DNA of 64,000 nucleotides from Rhodococcus erythropolis NBRC 15567 (GCF_001552595.1 NZ_BCRM01000004.1:20745-84744), one strand, 5' to 3'; numbered from the stretch's first letter, positions 47,743 to 57,194 are shown. Translations and numbers: made by a program. The notes: generated by a model not told the origin, from the sequence alone.

Positions 47743-49806
47743 TCATGCCGCAGCGGGCACGATTTCGGGGTCGAGTTCGGCATCGGACGGACCCTTGCGG
47801 AAGAACTCCTTGGCTCCGACGACGGCGAGCGCAGCTACCACGGTTCCCGCGGCGAGCGAGACCAGGAACCAGCCGATTCCGCCGACTGCGAAGAAGACGA
47901 AGATCCCGCCGTGCGGGGCGCTGAGAGTGACGTCGAAAGCCATGATCAGCGCACCGGTGACGGCGCCGCCCGCCATCATCGAGGGGATCACGCGAAGCGG
48001 GTCGGCAGCGGCGAACGGAATCGCGCCCTCGGAGATGAATGCCGAACCCAGCAACCAGGCAGCCTTTCCGTTCTCACGTTCGGCTTCGCTGAAGAGCTTG
48101 GGACGCAGCACCGTCGAGGCAAGTGCCATGGCCAATGGCGGAACCATACCGGCAGCCATGACTGCCGCCATGATGCGCAAAGTGGCCGGGTCGTTGACGT
48201 TGAGTCCGGCTACAGCGAAGGCGTAAGCCGCCTTGTTGACCGGTCCGCCGAGGTCGAAGCACATCATCAGGCCGAGAATGATGCCGAGGAAGATGGCCGA
48301 GCTGCCGGACAGTCCGTTGAGCCAGTCGGTGAGACCGGAGGTGATCGCGGCGAGCGGACGACCGAGGACGATGAACATCAGTGCTCCGACAACCAGCGTC
48401 GCGAACAGCGGAATGATCACCACCGGCATCAGGCCCCGCAGCCACTGCGGGACGGCGATCCGGCCGATGTAGAGCGCGACGACACCGGCGATGAGACCAC
48501 CGACCAGGCCGCCGATGAATCCGGCACCGACAAACACGGCGACCGCGCCGGCTGTGAAGCCGGGAGCGATGCCAGGCCGGTCGGCGATAGCGAAGGCGAT
48601 GTAGCCGGCCAACGCGGGCACCAGGAAGCTGAATGCCAACGAACCGATCTGGAACAGCACTGCGCCGAGATAGGTGGCCAGACCACCGTCGGGAAGGTTG
48701 GTGATCGAGTTGTTGAGAACGATGTCCTTGGCAGGACCGGAGATCTCGTATCCGCCGAGCAGGAAGCCGAGTGCGATCAGCAGACCGCCGGCCGCGACGA
48801 ACGGGATCATGTAGCTGACACCGGTCAGGAGGACCTGACGGAGGTGGGTGCCGAACCCTACGGAACCGGCATCGGAATCCGCGGCCGCGGCGGCGGTGCC
48901 GTCCACGGTGGCGGCGGCGGGATTCTCGGAGGCGCGCAACGCTTCTGCAAGCATCTTGTCCGGCTCGTTGATCGCCCGCTTCACACCGGAAGCGACAACG
49001 GGTTTGCCGGCGAACCGTTCGCGGCCCTTCACTCCGACGTCGGTGGCGAAGATGACCGCGGCGGCTCCGGCGATGACCGAAGGGTCAAGGGGGGTGCTTC
49101 CGCTCGAGCCCTGCGTTTCGACGTGAACCTTGACCCCGGCGCGTTCACCCGCGGCGACGAGTGAGTCCGCAGCCATGTAGGTATGAGCGATTCCGGTCGG
49201 GCACGCGGTGACCGCGACGATGTGACGCTCCGCGGGCGTTGGGGCCTCCTCGGTGGAGTGTTTCCCAGTGGAAACAGGAGGAGTGGGTGTGGCTGCCGCA
49301 GCCTTTGCTGGAGCATCCTTCGGCGCGGGATTGAGTACCTCGTCGACCAGTCGCACGATCTCGTCCGGCGTCGACGCCTCACGAAGCGACGTGACAAACG
49401 CGGGTCGGACGAGCGCTCGGGCCAAGGACGAGAGCAGCTTCATGTGCTCGGCTCCGGCGCCTTCGGGTGCCGCGATCAGGAACACCAGATCGGCGGGGCC
49501 GTCGGGTGCCCCGAAATCGACCTTCGGATCCAGTCGAGCAAATCCCAGGGACGCGGACGAGACGGCCTCGGCGCGGCAGTGGGGAATGGCGATTCCGCCC
49601 GGCAGTCCGGTCGCGGACTGCGCTTCGCGAGCGAGTGCGGCAGCGACCAGCCCCGCGGCGTCGCTCGCCCGTCCCGCTGCAGTCAATCGCGCTGCGAGAG
49701 AACGAATGACATCTTCCTTGGTCGTACCCAGGTCGGTGTCGAGTGAGATCAGTTCGGGACTGATGATCTCGGGGCCGGAACCGCCGGCTGCGTTGGTATC
49801 GGACAT
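47743..49806 (-). CDS. fruA: PTS fructose transporter, IIABC fusion
   Basis: Imports fructose as fructose-1-phosphate. The 687 residues run IIA (about 1-150; phospho-His in GIAIPHCRAEA), a linker rich in Ala/Pro, IIB (about 200-300; phospho-Cys in TACPTGIAHTYMAADSL) and the ten-helix IIC domain (about 335-665; GGxPVNKAAYAF-type motif DLGGPVNKAAYAFAV). It follows fruK by 18 bases. Confidence 0.95.
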   Translation of the reverse strand: MSDTNAAGGSGPEIISPELISLDTDLGTTKEDVIRSLAARLTAAGRASDAAGLVAAALAREAQSATGLPGGIAIPHCRAEAVSSASLGFARLDPKVDFGAPDGPADLVFLIAAPEGAGAEHMKLLSSLARALVRPAFVTSLREASTPDEIVRLVDEVLNPAPKDAPAKAAAATPTPPVSTGKHSTEEAPTPAERHIVAVTACPTGIAHTYMAADSLVAAGERAGVKVHVETQGSSGSTPLDPSVIAGAAAVIFATDVGVKGRERFAGKPVVASGVKRAINEPDKMLAEALRASENPAAATVDGTAAAAADSDAGSVGFGTHLRQVLLTGVSYMIPFVAAGGLLIALGFLLGGYEISGPAKDIVLNNSITNLPDGGLATYLGAVLFQIGSLAFSFLVPALAGYIAFAIADRPGIAPGFTAGAVAVFVGAGFIGGLVGGLIAGVVALYIGRIAVPQWLRGLMPVVIIPLFATLVVGALMFIVLGRPLAAITSGLTDWLNGLSGSSAIFLGIILGLMMCFDLGGPVNKAAYAFAVAGLNVNDPATLRIMAAVMAAGMVPPLAMALASTVLRPKLFSEAERENGKAAWLLGSAFISEGAIPFAAADPLRVIPSMMAGGAVTGALIMAFDVTLSAPHGGIFVFFAVGGIGWFLVSLAAGTVVAALAVVGAKEFFRKGPSDAELDPEIVPAAA

Positions 49807-49824
49807 GTCAGGTTCCTTAGGGCG

Positions 49825-50820
49825 TCAGGCGAGTTCGGTGGGGACGGGGATGGGAGAGGAGGCATCGGCTGCAGATACCGAAACCGCTGCCAGATCGATC
49901 TGTTCGGGCGTGGGAAGAGTTGTGCCGGGAAGGGAGGCAGCGGCGCTTCCGTAGGCGACCGCGTGACGTAACCGCTCGGATTCCGAGCCGCCTCCCGCTT
50001 CGGCGAGGATGTAGCCGGCCAGCGACGAATCGCCTGCGCCGACGGTACTGACTGCGACAATCGGGGGAGCGGTGGCGATCCACGCGCCGTCGGCGGTGAC
50101 GAGGACAGCACCTGCTGCGCCGAGCGTGGCGAGCACACTGCCGACGCCGCGGTCGACCAATCGCTGCGCCGCCGTGATCGCAGGCCCGGGATCACCGTTC
50201 TCGGCAGCACGTTCGAGGACGTGGCCGTCGACGCCGGTCAGTTGTGCGAGTTCCTCGCCGTTGGGTTTGAGCAGGTCGGGTGCCGAGTCGGGGAACGCTT
50301 CGGCGAGTGCCGTCAGCGGGGCGTCCGAGGTGTCGACCGCCACCTTGCACGGGTGATCGCGCAGTGCCGCGACGAGTTCGCCGTACCACCCGAGCGGAAC
50401 GCCGGGGGGCAGTGAGCCGGACAGCGCGAACCACAGTGCGGTATCGGCGCGAACAATCAACTCCTGTGCCAGGGCGTCGAGCGTCGAACCGGACAGCGTT
50501 GCGCCGGGTTCGTTGATCTTCGTCGTTGTCCCGTCCGGTTCCGCAATGGTGATGTTGGTGCGAGCCAGACCCGTTGTGGCGACACCGATGTGGGGAATCC
50601 CACCGGCTGCCAGCGCCGAGAGCAGAGGGTCACCACCGTTTCCCGGTAGAACCGCGAGCACGTCGAGGTCGGCTGCGGCGAGAACACGCGCGACGTTGAC
50701 CCCCTTGCCGCCGGGGTCGCTGCGAGTGGAGTGGGCGCGTAGGACGGAGCCTCGTTCGAGCCGTTGCTCGAGTTGCACGGTCCGATCGATACTCGGGTTG
50801 GCTGTCAGTGTGACGATCAT
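49825..50820 (-). CDS. fruK: 1-phosphofructokinase
   Basis: Phosphorylates fructose-1-phosphate to fructose-1,6-bisphosphate. A 331-residue PfkB-family kinase with the N-terminal TLTANPSIDRTV and the catalytic STVGAGDSSLAGYI motif near residue 250. It overlaps the fruR stop by four bases. Confidence 0.95.
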   Translation of the reverse strand: MIVTLTANPSIDRTVQLEQRLERGSVLRAHSTRSDPGGKGVNVARVLAAADLDVLAVLPGNGGDPLLSALAAGGIPHIGVATTGLARTNITIAEPDGTTTKINEPGATLSGSTLDALAQELIVRADTALWFALSGSLPPGVPLGWYGELVAALRDHPCKVAVDTSDAPLTALAEAFPDSAPDLLKPNGEELAQLTGVDGHVLERAAENGDPGPAITAAQRLVDRGVGSVLATLGAAGAVLVTADGAWIATAPPIVAVSTVGAGDSSLAGYILAEAGGGSESERLRHAVAYGSAAASLPGTTLPTPEQIDLAAVSVSAADASSPIPVPTELA

Positions 50821-51584
50821 GCGATCACCACCTCGATTCCGTGGTCGTGGAACTCGGATGTGTCTGTGGGACTGATCTCTTCGTCGGTGATGAGGACGTC
50901 GATGCTGTCGAGCGGGGCGAAGCTGATCAAGTGCTCGCGGCCGACTTTGGTGGAATCGGCCACCACCACAACGTGATTGGCGGCTTTGACCATTGCTCGT
51001 TTGACGGCGGCCTCTTCGCTGTCCGGAGTGGAGAGTCCGTGCCCGACGCTGATCGCGTTCGTTCCGATGAAGGCGACGTCGACTCGCAACGTGCTCAGCA
51101 GGCGTAGGGCGTCCTCGCCGACCACGGCTTGAGTCACCCCGCGTACTCGACCGCCGAGCAGTATCAGGGAAATCGAGTTCATCGATGCCAGGCGTGCGCC
51201 GATCGGGACGGAATTGGTGACGGCTGTGAAGTCGTTCTCGGTCGGCAGTTCGGGGATCATGCGGCCCGTGGTCGTGCCCGCGTCGAAGATCACGCTGCCG
51301 CCGGTGGGAGGGAGGTAGGTGACCGCGCAGCGGGCGATCCGGTCCTTCTGTTGCGCGCGGGTCTGATCGCGTTCCGCCATGCCCGGTTCGGTGACGTGGA
51401 GGGATCCGGTGGGAACGGCGCCGCCGTGTACACGCCTGATCTGTCCGATCCGCTCGAGGAAGGCCAGATCGCGACGCACGGTCTCGGTGGTCACACCGAA
51501 GGTCTCCGACAGAGCCGCCACGGACATGCGTCCGCGCTGCGACACCATGGTGCCGATCGCTTGTTGGCGTTCTTCCGCGTACAC
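50817..51584 (-). CDS. fruR: DeoR-family fructose operon regulator
   Basis: First gene of fruR-fruK-fruA. The 255 residues have a DeoR helix-turn-helix (MSVAALSETFGVTTETVRRDLAFLE) and the sugar-phosphate sensing C-terminal domain (VIFDAGTTTGRMI, LLGGRVRG). It probably represses the operon, and possibly ptsI, until fructose-1-phosphate accumulates. GTG 51584 with GGAG upstream. Confidence 0.93.
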   Translation of the reverse strand: MYAEERQQAIGTMVSQRGRMSVAALSETFGVTTETVRRDLAFLERIGQIRRVHGGAVPTGSLHVTEPGMAERDQTRAQQKDRIARCAVTYLPPTGGSVIFDAGTTTGRMIPELPTENDFTAVTNSVPIGARLASMNSISLILLGGRVRGVTQAVVGEDALRLLSTLRVDVAFIGTNAISVGHGLSTPDSEEAAVKRAMVKAANHVVVVADSTKVGREHLISFAPLDSIDVLITDEEISPTDTSEFHDHGIEVVIA

Positions 51585-51604
51585 GTGCTCTCCGATTCCG
51601 AAGT

Positions 51605-51697
51605 GTGATCCGACGGTGCGTTGTGGATCACAGTGAATGTTGCTTTATGTTGTTTTACGCCCGAGTGTGTTGACATGTCAAGACTTGGGAGTAATCT
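51605..51697. promoter_or_regulatory. fruR/ptsI control region
   Basis: Three elements. A ptsI promoter TTGACA (51670-51675), 16 bases, TAATCT (51692-51697). A direct repeat TGTTGCTTTA/TGTTGTTTTA (51638-51657), the size and AT-richness expected of a DeoR-type operator. An inverted repeat GTGATCC (51605-51611)/GGATCAC (51625-51631) nearer fruR. FruR is the likely binder, shared by both directions. Confidence 0.6.
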
Positions 51698-51775
51698 TCG
51701 TCACAACGAAGGTGAGGGCTTTACGCGCTCGAGGTGATCCGGTGTGACACCGGGCCCATCGCTCAAGGAGGACAG

Positions 51776-53449
51776 ATGACCGAACAGCTCAACCGAATCA
51801 CCGTGCACGGCACCCCCGTGGTGCCTGGAATCGCCTACGGACCGGCGATCTGGCCGTCCAGCCGACCAGAACTCGTCACCGATGCGCCGGCACTCGACGA
51901 GGCCGATCGAGAGGCCGCCGTAGACGCCTTCGTCGGAGCGGCGAAGGCTGTCGAGAACCGCCTTCTCGGACGGGCCGCCGAAGCTACCGGCGCGGCCGCA
52001 GAGGTCTTGCAGGCCAACGCGGCGATGGCAGCTGATCGTGGCTGGATCGGGGCGGCCAAGAAGTCGATCGCCGGCGGAGTGCCCCCGGTGCAGGCTGCGA
52101 TCGCGGCGACGGAGCAGTTCGTGGTGCTGTTCACCAAGGTCGGCGGTTTGATGGCCGAGCGCGTCACCGACCTCGAGGACATCCGCGATCGCGTGATCGC
52201 CGAACTCTCCGGATTACCCGAACCTGGAGTTCCCATGCCAGAGACACCGTCGGTGCTGTGCGCGGACGATCTGGCTCCTGCAGACACCGCGGGCCTCGAT
52301 GCAACCAAGATCATCGGACTCGTGACCATTTACGGCGGCCCGACCAGCCATACGGCAATCATCGCGAGGCAGTTGGGCATCCCGTGCATCGTCGCCGCGA
52401 AGGAATTGGAATCCATCTCGGCAGGAATACCGATTCTGATCGACGGAACAACCGGCGACGTGATCGCGGAGCCGGATCCCGGGCACGCGCGTGAACTGGT
52501 CGAACAATCCCGGATCGATCGCGAACGCGTCAGCACCTGGACCGGACCGGGCCAGACGGCGGACGGCCGGCCGGTAGACGTTCTCGCCAACGTTCAAGAC
52601 GGCGCGGGCGCTCGCGCCGCGGCGTCGACTGCTGCGGGGGGCATCGGGCTCTTCCGGACCGAACTCTGCTTCCTCGGCCGTGAGACCGAACCGACCGTAG
52701 ACGAGCAGGCGGCGATCTACGCCGAGGTTCTCGAGGCCTTCGCAGGAAAGAAGGTCATCATTCGCACGTTGGACGCGGGTTCGGACAAGCCGCTCAAATT
52801 CGCCAACCATCAAGAGGAAGCGAATCCGGCACTCGGCGTTCGTGGGGTCCGAATCGCCTGGCAGGACATGGGAATTCTAAACCGCCAGCTCGACGCGATC
52901 GCGGCAGCCGCGGCGTCGACCAACTCGTCGCCGTGGGTGATGGCACCGATGATCGCCACCCCGGCCGAGGCGAAACGTTTTGCCGATGCGGTGCGGGCAC
53001 GCGATCTTGTTCCCGGTGTGATGGTGGAGATCCCGGCGGCGGCGCTGTTGGCCGACCAGATTCTCGAACACGTCGAATTCCTCTCGATCGGTACCAACGA
53101 CCTCGCTCAGTACACGATGGCCGCTGATCGGATGTCCTCCGAACTCGCCGACCTGACCGATCCGTGGCAGCCCGCGGTGCTCGCCCTTGTCGCACGTACG
53201 GCCCAGGCCGGTCAGGCGGCAGGCAAGCGCGTCGGCGTCTGCGGTGAGGCGGCCGCCGATCCACTGTTGGCGTGTGTTCTGGCCGGACTCGGAGTTTCCT
53301 CGCTCTCCTGTGCTGCGGCGTCGGTCGCGGGTGTGGGCGCGAAGGTCGGATCCGTCACCATGGCGCAATGTGAGGCGGCTGCGGCAGCGGTGCTGGCAAC
53401 CGGTGATCCGGTGGCAGCGCGCAAAGCGGCGGCTGACGCAATCAGCTGA
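51776..53449 (+). CDS. ptsI: PTS enzyme I
   Basis: Phosphoenolpyruvate-protein phosphotransferase that phosphorylates HPr. It has 557 residues from ATG 51776, which has a strong AAGGAGG upstream. The phospho-histidine is in YGGPTSHTAIIARQLGIPC, the PEP site in RTLDAGSDKPLKF and GVRGVRIAW, and the C-terminal SIGTNDLAQYTMAADRM is intact. With fruRKA-ptsH it completes a fructose PTS in one locus. Confidence 0.95.
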   Translation: MTEQLNRITVHGTPVVPGIAYGPAIWPSSRPELVTDAPALDEADREAAVDAFVGAAKAVENRLLGRAAEATGAAAEVLQANAAMAADRGWIGAAKKSIAGGVPPVQAAIAATEQFVVLFTKVGGLMAERVTDLEDIRDRVIAELSGLPEPGVPMPETPSVLCADDLAPADTAGLDATKIIGLVTIYGGPTSHTAIIARQLGIPCIVAAKELESISAGIPILIDGTTGDVIAEPDPGHARELVEQSRIDRERVSTWTGPGQTADGRPVDVLANVQDGAGARAAASTAAGGIGLFRTELCFLGRETEPTVDEQAAIYAEVLEAFAGKKVIIRTLDAGSDKPLKFANHQEEANPALGVRGVRIAWQDMGILNRQLDAIAAAAASTNSSPWVMAPMIATPAEAKRFADAVRARDLVPGVMVEIPAAALLADQILEHVEFLSIGTNDLAQYTMAADRMSSELADLTDPWQPAVLALVARTAQAGQAAGKRVGVCGEAAADPLLACVLAGLGVSSLSCAAASVAGVGAKVGSVTMAQCEAAAAAVLATGDPVAARKAAADAIS

Positions 53450-53464
53450 ACTGGTTTCGTTGGT

Positions 53465-53506
53465 CTCGGTCGGAGACCGAGCGCCTGACCTCTAGTATTT
53501 CGACCT
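53465..53506 (+). promoter_or_regulatory. Inverted repeat and promoter of the nucleobase permease
   Basis: CTCGGTC (53465-53471) and GACCGAG (53475-53481) form a 7-bp inverted repeat, which can also pair as GGTCTC/GAGACC. TAGTAT (53493-53498) lies eight bases before GTG 53507. The repeat may terminate ptsI or bind a regulator. Confidence 0.45.
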
Positions 53507-54805
53507 GTGATCGAACGAGAAACAATGACCGGGGCCGGCGGAATCGGCTGGACTGTCCACGGAGACGGCAAGCGGATCGCCGACGGAGCCGTCGTGGCGC
53601 CGGACGAACGACTGAGTTGGCCGCGCACCATCGGAATCGGGATGCAACACGTCATCGCGATGTTCGGAGCGACACTGCTCGTTCCGACCATCACCGGCTT
53701 CCCCGTCACGACGACGCTGTTGTTCTCGGGTATCGGCACCGCGCTGTTCCTGCTCATCACCCGGGGCCGGATCCCGAGCTATCTCGGTTCGTCCTTCGCG
53801 TTCATCGCCCCGCTGACAGCGTCGGCAGGATCGGGCCCGGCCGCGCAACTCGGTGCCGTCATGGCCGTCGGCATCGTGTTGATGTTGATCGGCGTCGCCG
53901 TACGTCTGATCGGCAGCCGGGTCATCGACGCCGTCATGCCGCCGGTGGTGACGGGTGCTGTCGTCGCGCTGATCGGTCTCAACCTCGCTCCGACGGCGGT
54001 CGGCTCCTTCGAATCGCAGCCGCTGATCGCCACGGTGACGCTCGTTTCGATCCTGCTGGTCACGGTCGTCGGTCCCGGGTTGCTCGGCCGGCTGGGCATT
54101 CTGGTCGGCGTCGTGATCGGCTGGGTTTTCGCCGCGGTCATCGGCGGACTCGACAGTGAACGAGTGTCCGCTCTGCGCGAAGCGGACTGGTTCGGGCTGC
54201 CGAGTCTGCACGGACCGTCGTTCGACTGGTCGGTGATCGTGCTCGCGCTCCCCGTGGTGATCGTTCTGGTCGCCGAAAACGTCGGACATGTCAAAGCGGT
54301 GTCCGCCATGACTGGTAAGTCCCTCGACGATCTGGCCGGCAATGCACTGTTTGCCGACGGTCTCGCCACTACCTTGGCGGGCGCCGGTGGCGGATCCGGA
54401 ACCACCACGTATGCCGAGAACATCGGTGTCATGGCAGCGACGCGTGTGTACTCGACCGCCGCGTACTGGGTAGCCGCCGCTACCGCTGTGATCCTGGCAT
54501 TTTCGCCCAAATTCGGCGCACTGGTCTTCACGGTTCCGAACGGCGTCATCGGCGGCGCAACGATGGTTCTCTACGGCCTCATCGGCATTCTCGGTGTGCG
54601 CATCTGGATGGAAGCGAAGGTCGACTTCACCGATCCGGTCAACCTCACGGTCGCCGCGGCGGCGTTGGTCGCCGGCATCGGGAACTTGACGCTGACCATC
54701 GGTTCGGTCGAGTTGGGCGGCATCGCCTGGGGATCGATCGGCATCCTCGTCGCATACCCGATCATGCGATATCTCGCCAAATTCCGTACTTCGAGTAACA
54801 GATAA
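53507..54805 (+). CDS. Uracil/xanthine permease (nucleobase:cation symporter-2)
   Basis: A 432-residue permease of the UraA/PbuX (NCS2) family with about 12-14 helices. Signature segments: MQHVIAMFGATLLVPTITGFPVTTTLLFSGIGT, SSFAFIAPL, and NVGHVKAVSAMTG followed by ADGLATTLAGAGGGSGTTTYAENIG. The last motif is typical of uracil transporters. GTG 53507 fits the promoter spacing; ATG 53525 is possible. Substrate is most likely uracil, but this is not certain. Confidence 0.88.
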   Translation: MIERETMTGAGGIGWTVHGDGKRIADGAVVAPDERLSWPRTIGIGMQHVIAMFGATLLVPTITGFPVTTTLLFSGIGTALFLLITRGRIPSYLGSSFAFIAPLTASAGSGPAAQLGAVMAVGIVLMLIGVAVRLIGSRVIDAVMPPVVTGAVVALIGLNLAPTAVGSFESQPLIATVTLVSILLVTVVGPGLLGRLGILVGVVIGWVFAAVIGGLDSERVSALREADWFGLPSLHGPSFDWSVIVLALPVVIVLVAENVGHVKAVSAMTGKSLDDLAGNALFADGLATTLAGAGGGSGTTTYAENIGVMAATRVYSTAAYWVAAATAVILAFSPKFGALVFTVPNGVIGGATMVLYGLIGILGVRIWMEAKVDFTDPVNLTVAAAALVAGIGNLTLTIGSVELGGIAWGSIGILVAYPIMRYLAKFRTSSNR

Positions 54806-54814
54806 CCGCTACAG

Positions 54815-54953
54815 TCACGAATCGTGATCGTTCGGGTCATCGACGGGTATCGCAACAGGTTCTACCGTCGGAGGCAGTGACGTGGGCCCGCGCACTTCGG
54901 CGTGCCCAGTCTCAGCGAATACACCCCAGCGGGTATATCCCCAGCGGGTACAT
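54815..54953. promoter_or_regulatory. Palindrome and 15-bp repeat upstream of fadE
   Basis: TCACGA-A-TCGTGA (54815-54827) is a perfect 13-bp palindrome ten bases after the permease gene, a candidate operator for the acyl-CoA dehydrogenase. Further on, CCCCAGCGGGTATAT (54924-54938) and CCCCAGCGGGTACAT (54939-54953) form a tandem duplication about 40 bases before the start codon. Confidence 0.5.
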
Positions 54954-54990
54954 CACTGAAGTGCCATATATCGAATTGCAAGGAGTCGGC

Positions 54991-56133
54991 GTGGAGCGCA
55001 CCCTGTTCGAACCGGAACATGAACTCTTCCGGGAGTCGTACCAGAAGTTCTTGGCACAGCACGTGGCACCGAACCACGAGAAGTGGGAAGAGCAGAACAT
55101 CGTCGATCGTGACGTCTGGGTCGAGGCCGGAAAGCAGGGCTTCCTGGGAACTGCGGTCCCTGAGGAATTCGGCGGCGGCGGTGTCAAGGATTTCCGCTAC
55201 AACGCGATCATCACCGAGGAAACCACCAAGGGTGGGTTCAGTGGTATCGGCTTCACGCTGCACAACGACGTCGTGGCACCGTACCTCCTGGAGTTGAGCA
55301 ACGAGGAGCAGAAGCAGCGTTGGCTACCCGGATTCGCGTCGGGTGAGCTGATCTCGGCGATCGCGATGACCGAACCGGGTACCGGTAGCGACTTGCAGGG
55401 CATCAAGACGAAAGCGGTTCGCGACGGGGACCACTGGGTCCTCAACGGTTCGAAGACCTTCATCACCAACGGAATCAACGCCGACATCATCATCGTTGTC
55501 GCGTGCACCGACCCGGACAAGGGTGCTCAGGGCTTCAGCCTCCTCGTGGTCGAGCGGGACATGCCTGGCTTCGAGCGTGGACGCAACCTCGACAAGATCG
55601 GCATGAAGGCTCAGGACACTGCCGAACTCAGCTTCACCGACGTACGCGTTCCCGCTGCCAACCTGCTGGGCGAAGAGGGAATGGGATTCTTCTACTTGAT
55701 GAAGAACCTTCCCCAGGAACGACTCTCGATCGCCGTCGTTGCCGCTGCCGCAATGGAATCGGTTCTCGAGAGCACGATCCAGTACTGCCGCGACCGCAAG
55801 GCATTCGGCAAGTCGATCGGCAGCTTCCAGAACACCCGATTCGTACTGGCCGAATTGGCAACGGAGACCACGGCAGTGCGCATCCTGGTGGACAAGTTCA
55901 TCGAGCAGCTCAATGCCGAGAAGCTGACCGTGCAGGAAGCTGCGATGGCGAAGTGGTGGACCACCGAAGCCCAGGTCAAGCTCATCGACCGCTGCCTCCA
56001 GCTGCACGGAGGCTACGGCTACATGAAGGAATACCCGGTTGCCAAGGCGTACATGGACTCTCGTGTGCAGACCATCTACGGTGGCACAACCGAGATCATG
56101 AAGGAGATCATCGGACGTTCGCTGAACCTCTGA
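54991..56133 (+). CDS. Acyl-CoA dehydrogenase (FadE20-like)
   Basis: FAD enzyme of beta-oxidation type. The 380 residues contain the substrate/FAD motif AIAMTEPGTGSDLQGIKTKA, the middle-domain GKTFITNG-like SKTFITNGINAD, CRDRKAFGKSIGSFQNTRF, and near the C-terminus LHGGYGYMKEYPVAKAYMDSRVQTIYGGTTEIMKEII. The catalytic glutamate is expected in that last segment. GTG 54991 with AAGGAG five bases upstream decides the start; the longer frame to 54877 runs through the repeat. The chain-length preference is unknown. Confidence 0.93.
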   Translation: MERTLFEPEHELFRESYQKFLAQHVAPNHEKWEEQNIVDRDVWVEAGKQGFLGTAVPEEFGGGGVKDFRYNAIITEETTKGGFSGIGFTLHNDVVAPYLLELSNEEQKQRWLPGFASGELISAIAMTEPGTGSDLQGIKTKAVRDGDHWVLNGSKTFITNGINADIIIVVACTDPDKGAQGFSLLVVERDMPGFERGRNLDKIGMKAQDTAELSFTDVRVPAANLLGEEGMGFFYLMKNLPQERLSIAVVAAAAMESVLESTIQYCRDRKAFGKSIGSFQNTRFVLAELATETTAVRILVDKFIEQLNAEKLTVQEAAMAKWWTTEAQVKLIDRCLQLHGGYGYMKEYPVAKAYMDSRVQTIYGGTTEIMKEIIGRSLNL

Positions 56134-56166
56134 TTCGGGTGATGGACCGCTGATCGTCACGAAAAG

Positions 56167-56204
56167 ACTCTGGGCCCCAGCTGATGCCGGGGCCCAGAGT
56201 TTTG
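56167..56204. terminator. Bidirectional terminator between fadE and lexA
   Basis: Arms ACTCTGGGCCCC (56167-56178) and GGGGCCCAGAGT (56189-56200) with a ten-base loop. It is followed by TTTT on the plus strand and, read on the minus strand, by CTTTTC. Confidence 0.85.
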
Positions 56205-56224
56205 TGATCGAGGTGCGAGCGAAC

Positions 56225-56953
56225 TCAGATCTTCCGCATGACGGTGACAACCTTGCCCAGGATGACGGCGTTGTTGCCGGGAATCGGCTCGAAGAGTTCG
56301 TTGTGCGGCATCAGCCACACCTCCTTCTTCGTACGCTTGAACGTCTTCACGGTGGCTTCGCCGTCGATCATGGCGGCCACGATGTCACCGTTCTCCGCGA
56401 CGTTCTGCTGACGGACGACAACCCAGTCGCCATCGCAGATCGCTGCATCGATCATCGACTCGCCGACAACCTTGAGCATGAAGAGCGAACCCTGGCCGAC
56501 GAGTTCGCGGGGGAGTGGGAACACGTCCTCTACCGCTTCCTCGGCAAGGATCGGTCCGCCGGCAGCGATGCGACCCAGGATGGGGACGAACGCCGGCTCC
56601 GGTAGCGGGTCGGCACTGTTGTACTCGCCGGAATGCTTTGACACCGACGCGATGGCGGTATCGGCCGCAACCTCGTCGAGACCTCGAACATCGACTGCGC
56701 GAGGGCGATTGGGATCGCGTCGAAGGAAGCCCTTGCGCTCCAACGTTCGCAGTTGATGTGCGACCGACGACGTGGAGGTGAGCCCCACCGCATCACCGAT
56801 CTCGCGAATGCTCGGCGGATACCCGCGCTCCGTCACCGAATCGCGGATGACTTCGAGAACGCGCCGCTGACGCTCGGTGAGCGTCTCGCTCGACGGAGAC
56901 GGAACTGCAGAAGCTCCTGCCTCCGCGGCTGTGCTGGAGCGATCGTCCTTCAT
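56225..56953 (-). CDS. lexA: SOS repressor LexA
   Basis: Represses damage genes until RecA-stimulated self-cleavage. It has 242 residues from ATG 56953 (GGAGG upstream). The winged helix (about 25-90) includes [25 protein letters not shown]. The cleavage site is A131-G132 (RIAAGGP), and the catalytic pair is S166 (VGESM) and K203 (TVKTFKR). The frame continues upstream to 57106 through the leader repeat, which could be read as LLQTR-like pentapeptides, but this lacks family similarity. Confidence 0.96.
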   Translation of the reverse strand: MKDDRSSTAAEAGASAVPSPSSETLTERQRRVLEVIRDSVTERGYPPSIREIGDAVGLTSTSSVAHQLRTLERKGFLRRDPNRPRAVDVRGLDEVAADTAIASVSKHSGEYNSADPLPEPAFVPILGRIAAGGPILAEEAVEDVFPLPRELVGQGSLFMLKVVGESMIDAAICDGDWVVVRQQNVAENGDIVAAMIDGEATVKTFKRTKKEVWLMPHNELFEPIPGNNAVILGKVVTVMRKI

Positions 56954-56967
56954 GGCCTGTTGCCTCC

Positions 56968-57027
56968 GTGTCTGAAGAAGTCGTGTCTGAAGAAGTCGTG
57001 TCTGAAAAAGCTGTGTCTGAAAAAGTG
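56968..57027. repeat. 15-bp tandem repeat, four copies, in the lexA leader
   Basis: GTGTCTGAAGAAGTC twice (56968-56982, 56983-56997), then GTGTCTGAAAAAGCT (56998-57012) and GTGTCTGAAAAAGTG (57013-57027). It begins 15 bases upstream of the lexA ATG, immediately before its ribosome site. Confidence 0.92.
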
Positions 57028-57129
57028 CCTGGTGCAAATCGCGCAGAAACCTGTCGGTGCCTCCTGCCAACATTCGAGCTGTCGACAAACACGGAGGCTT
57101 TCGCAATTCCCGCTGTGTGGTCTGACACG

Positions 57130-57170
57130 AATCTAGCCGGATTTGCTCGCGGTTTCAAACATCTGTTCGA
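57130..57170 (-). promoter_or_regulatory. lexA promoter with LexA box
   Basis: On the minus strand TTGAAA (57158-57153), 17 bases, TAGATT (57135-57130). The box TCAAACATCTGTTCGA (57155-57170 on the plus strand) differs from TCGAAC-N4-GTTCGA by one base and overlaps the -35, allowing autorepression. The predicted leader is about 170 bases and includes the tandem repeat. Confidence 0.8.
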
Positions 57171-57194
57171 TTCGTGTCGCTCGAAGTAGAGACA

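Noticed and set aside
47425..49164. Plus-strand open frame (579 codons) across ptsH and fruA
   Set aside because: Antisense shadow of the PTS genes, rich in Glu/Asp/Gly as expected from complementing membrane-protein codons.
56968..57027. Possible CRISPR array
   Set aside because: Contiguous 15-bp units without unique spacers and no cas genes anywhere in the window.
56954..57106. N-terminal extension of LexA through the leader repeat (LLQTR-like units)
   Set aside because: GGAGG and the canonical start are at 56953, and the extension has no similarity to LexA. The predicted transcript start does lie upstream of it, so translation is not strictly excluded.
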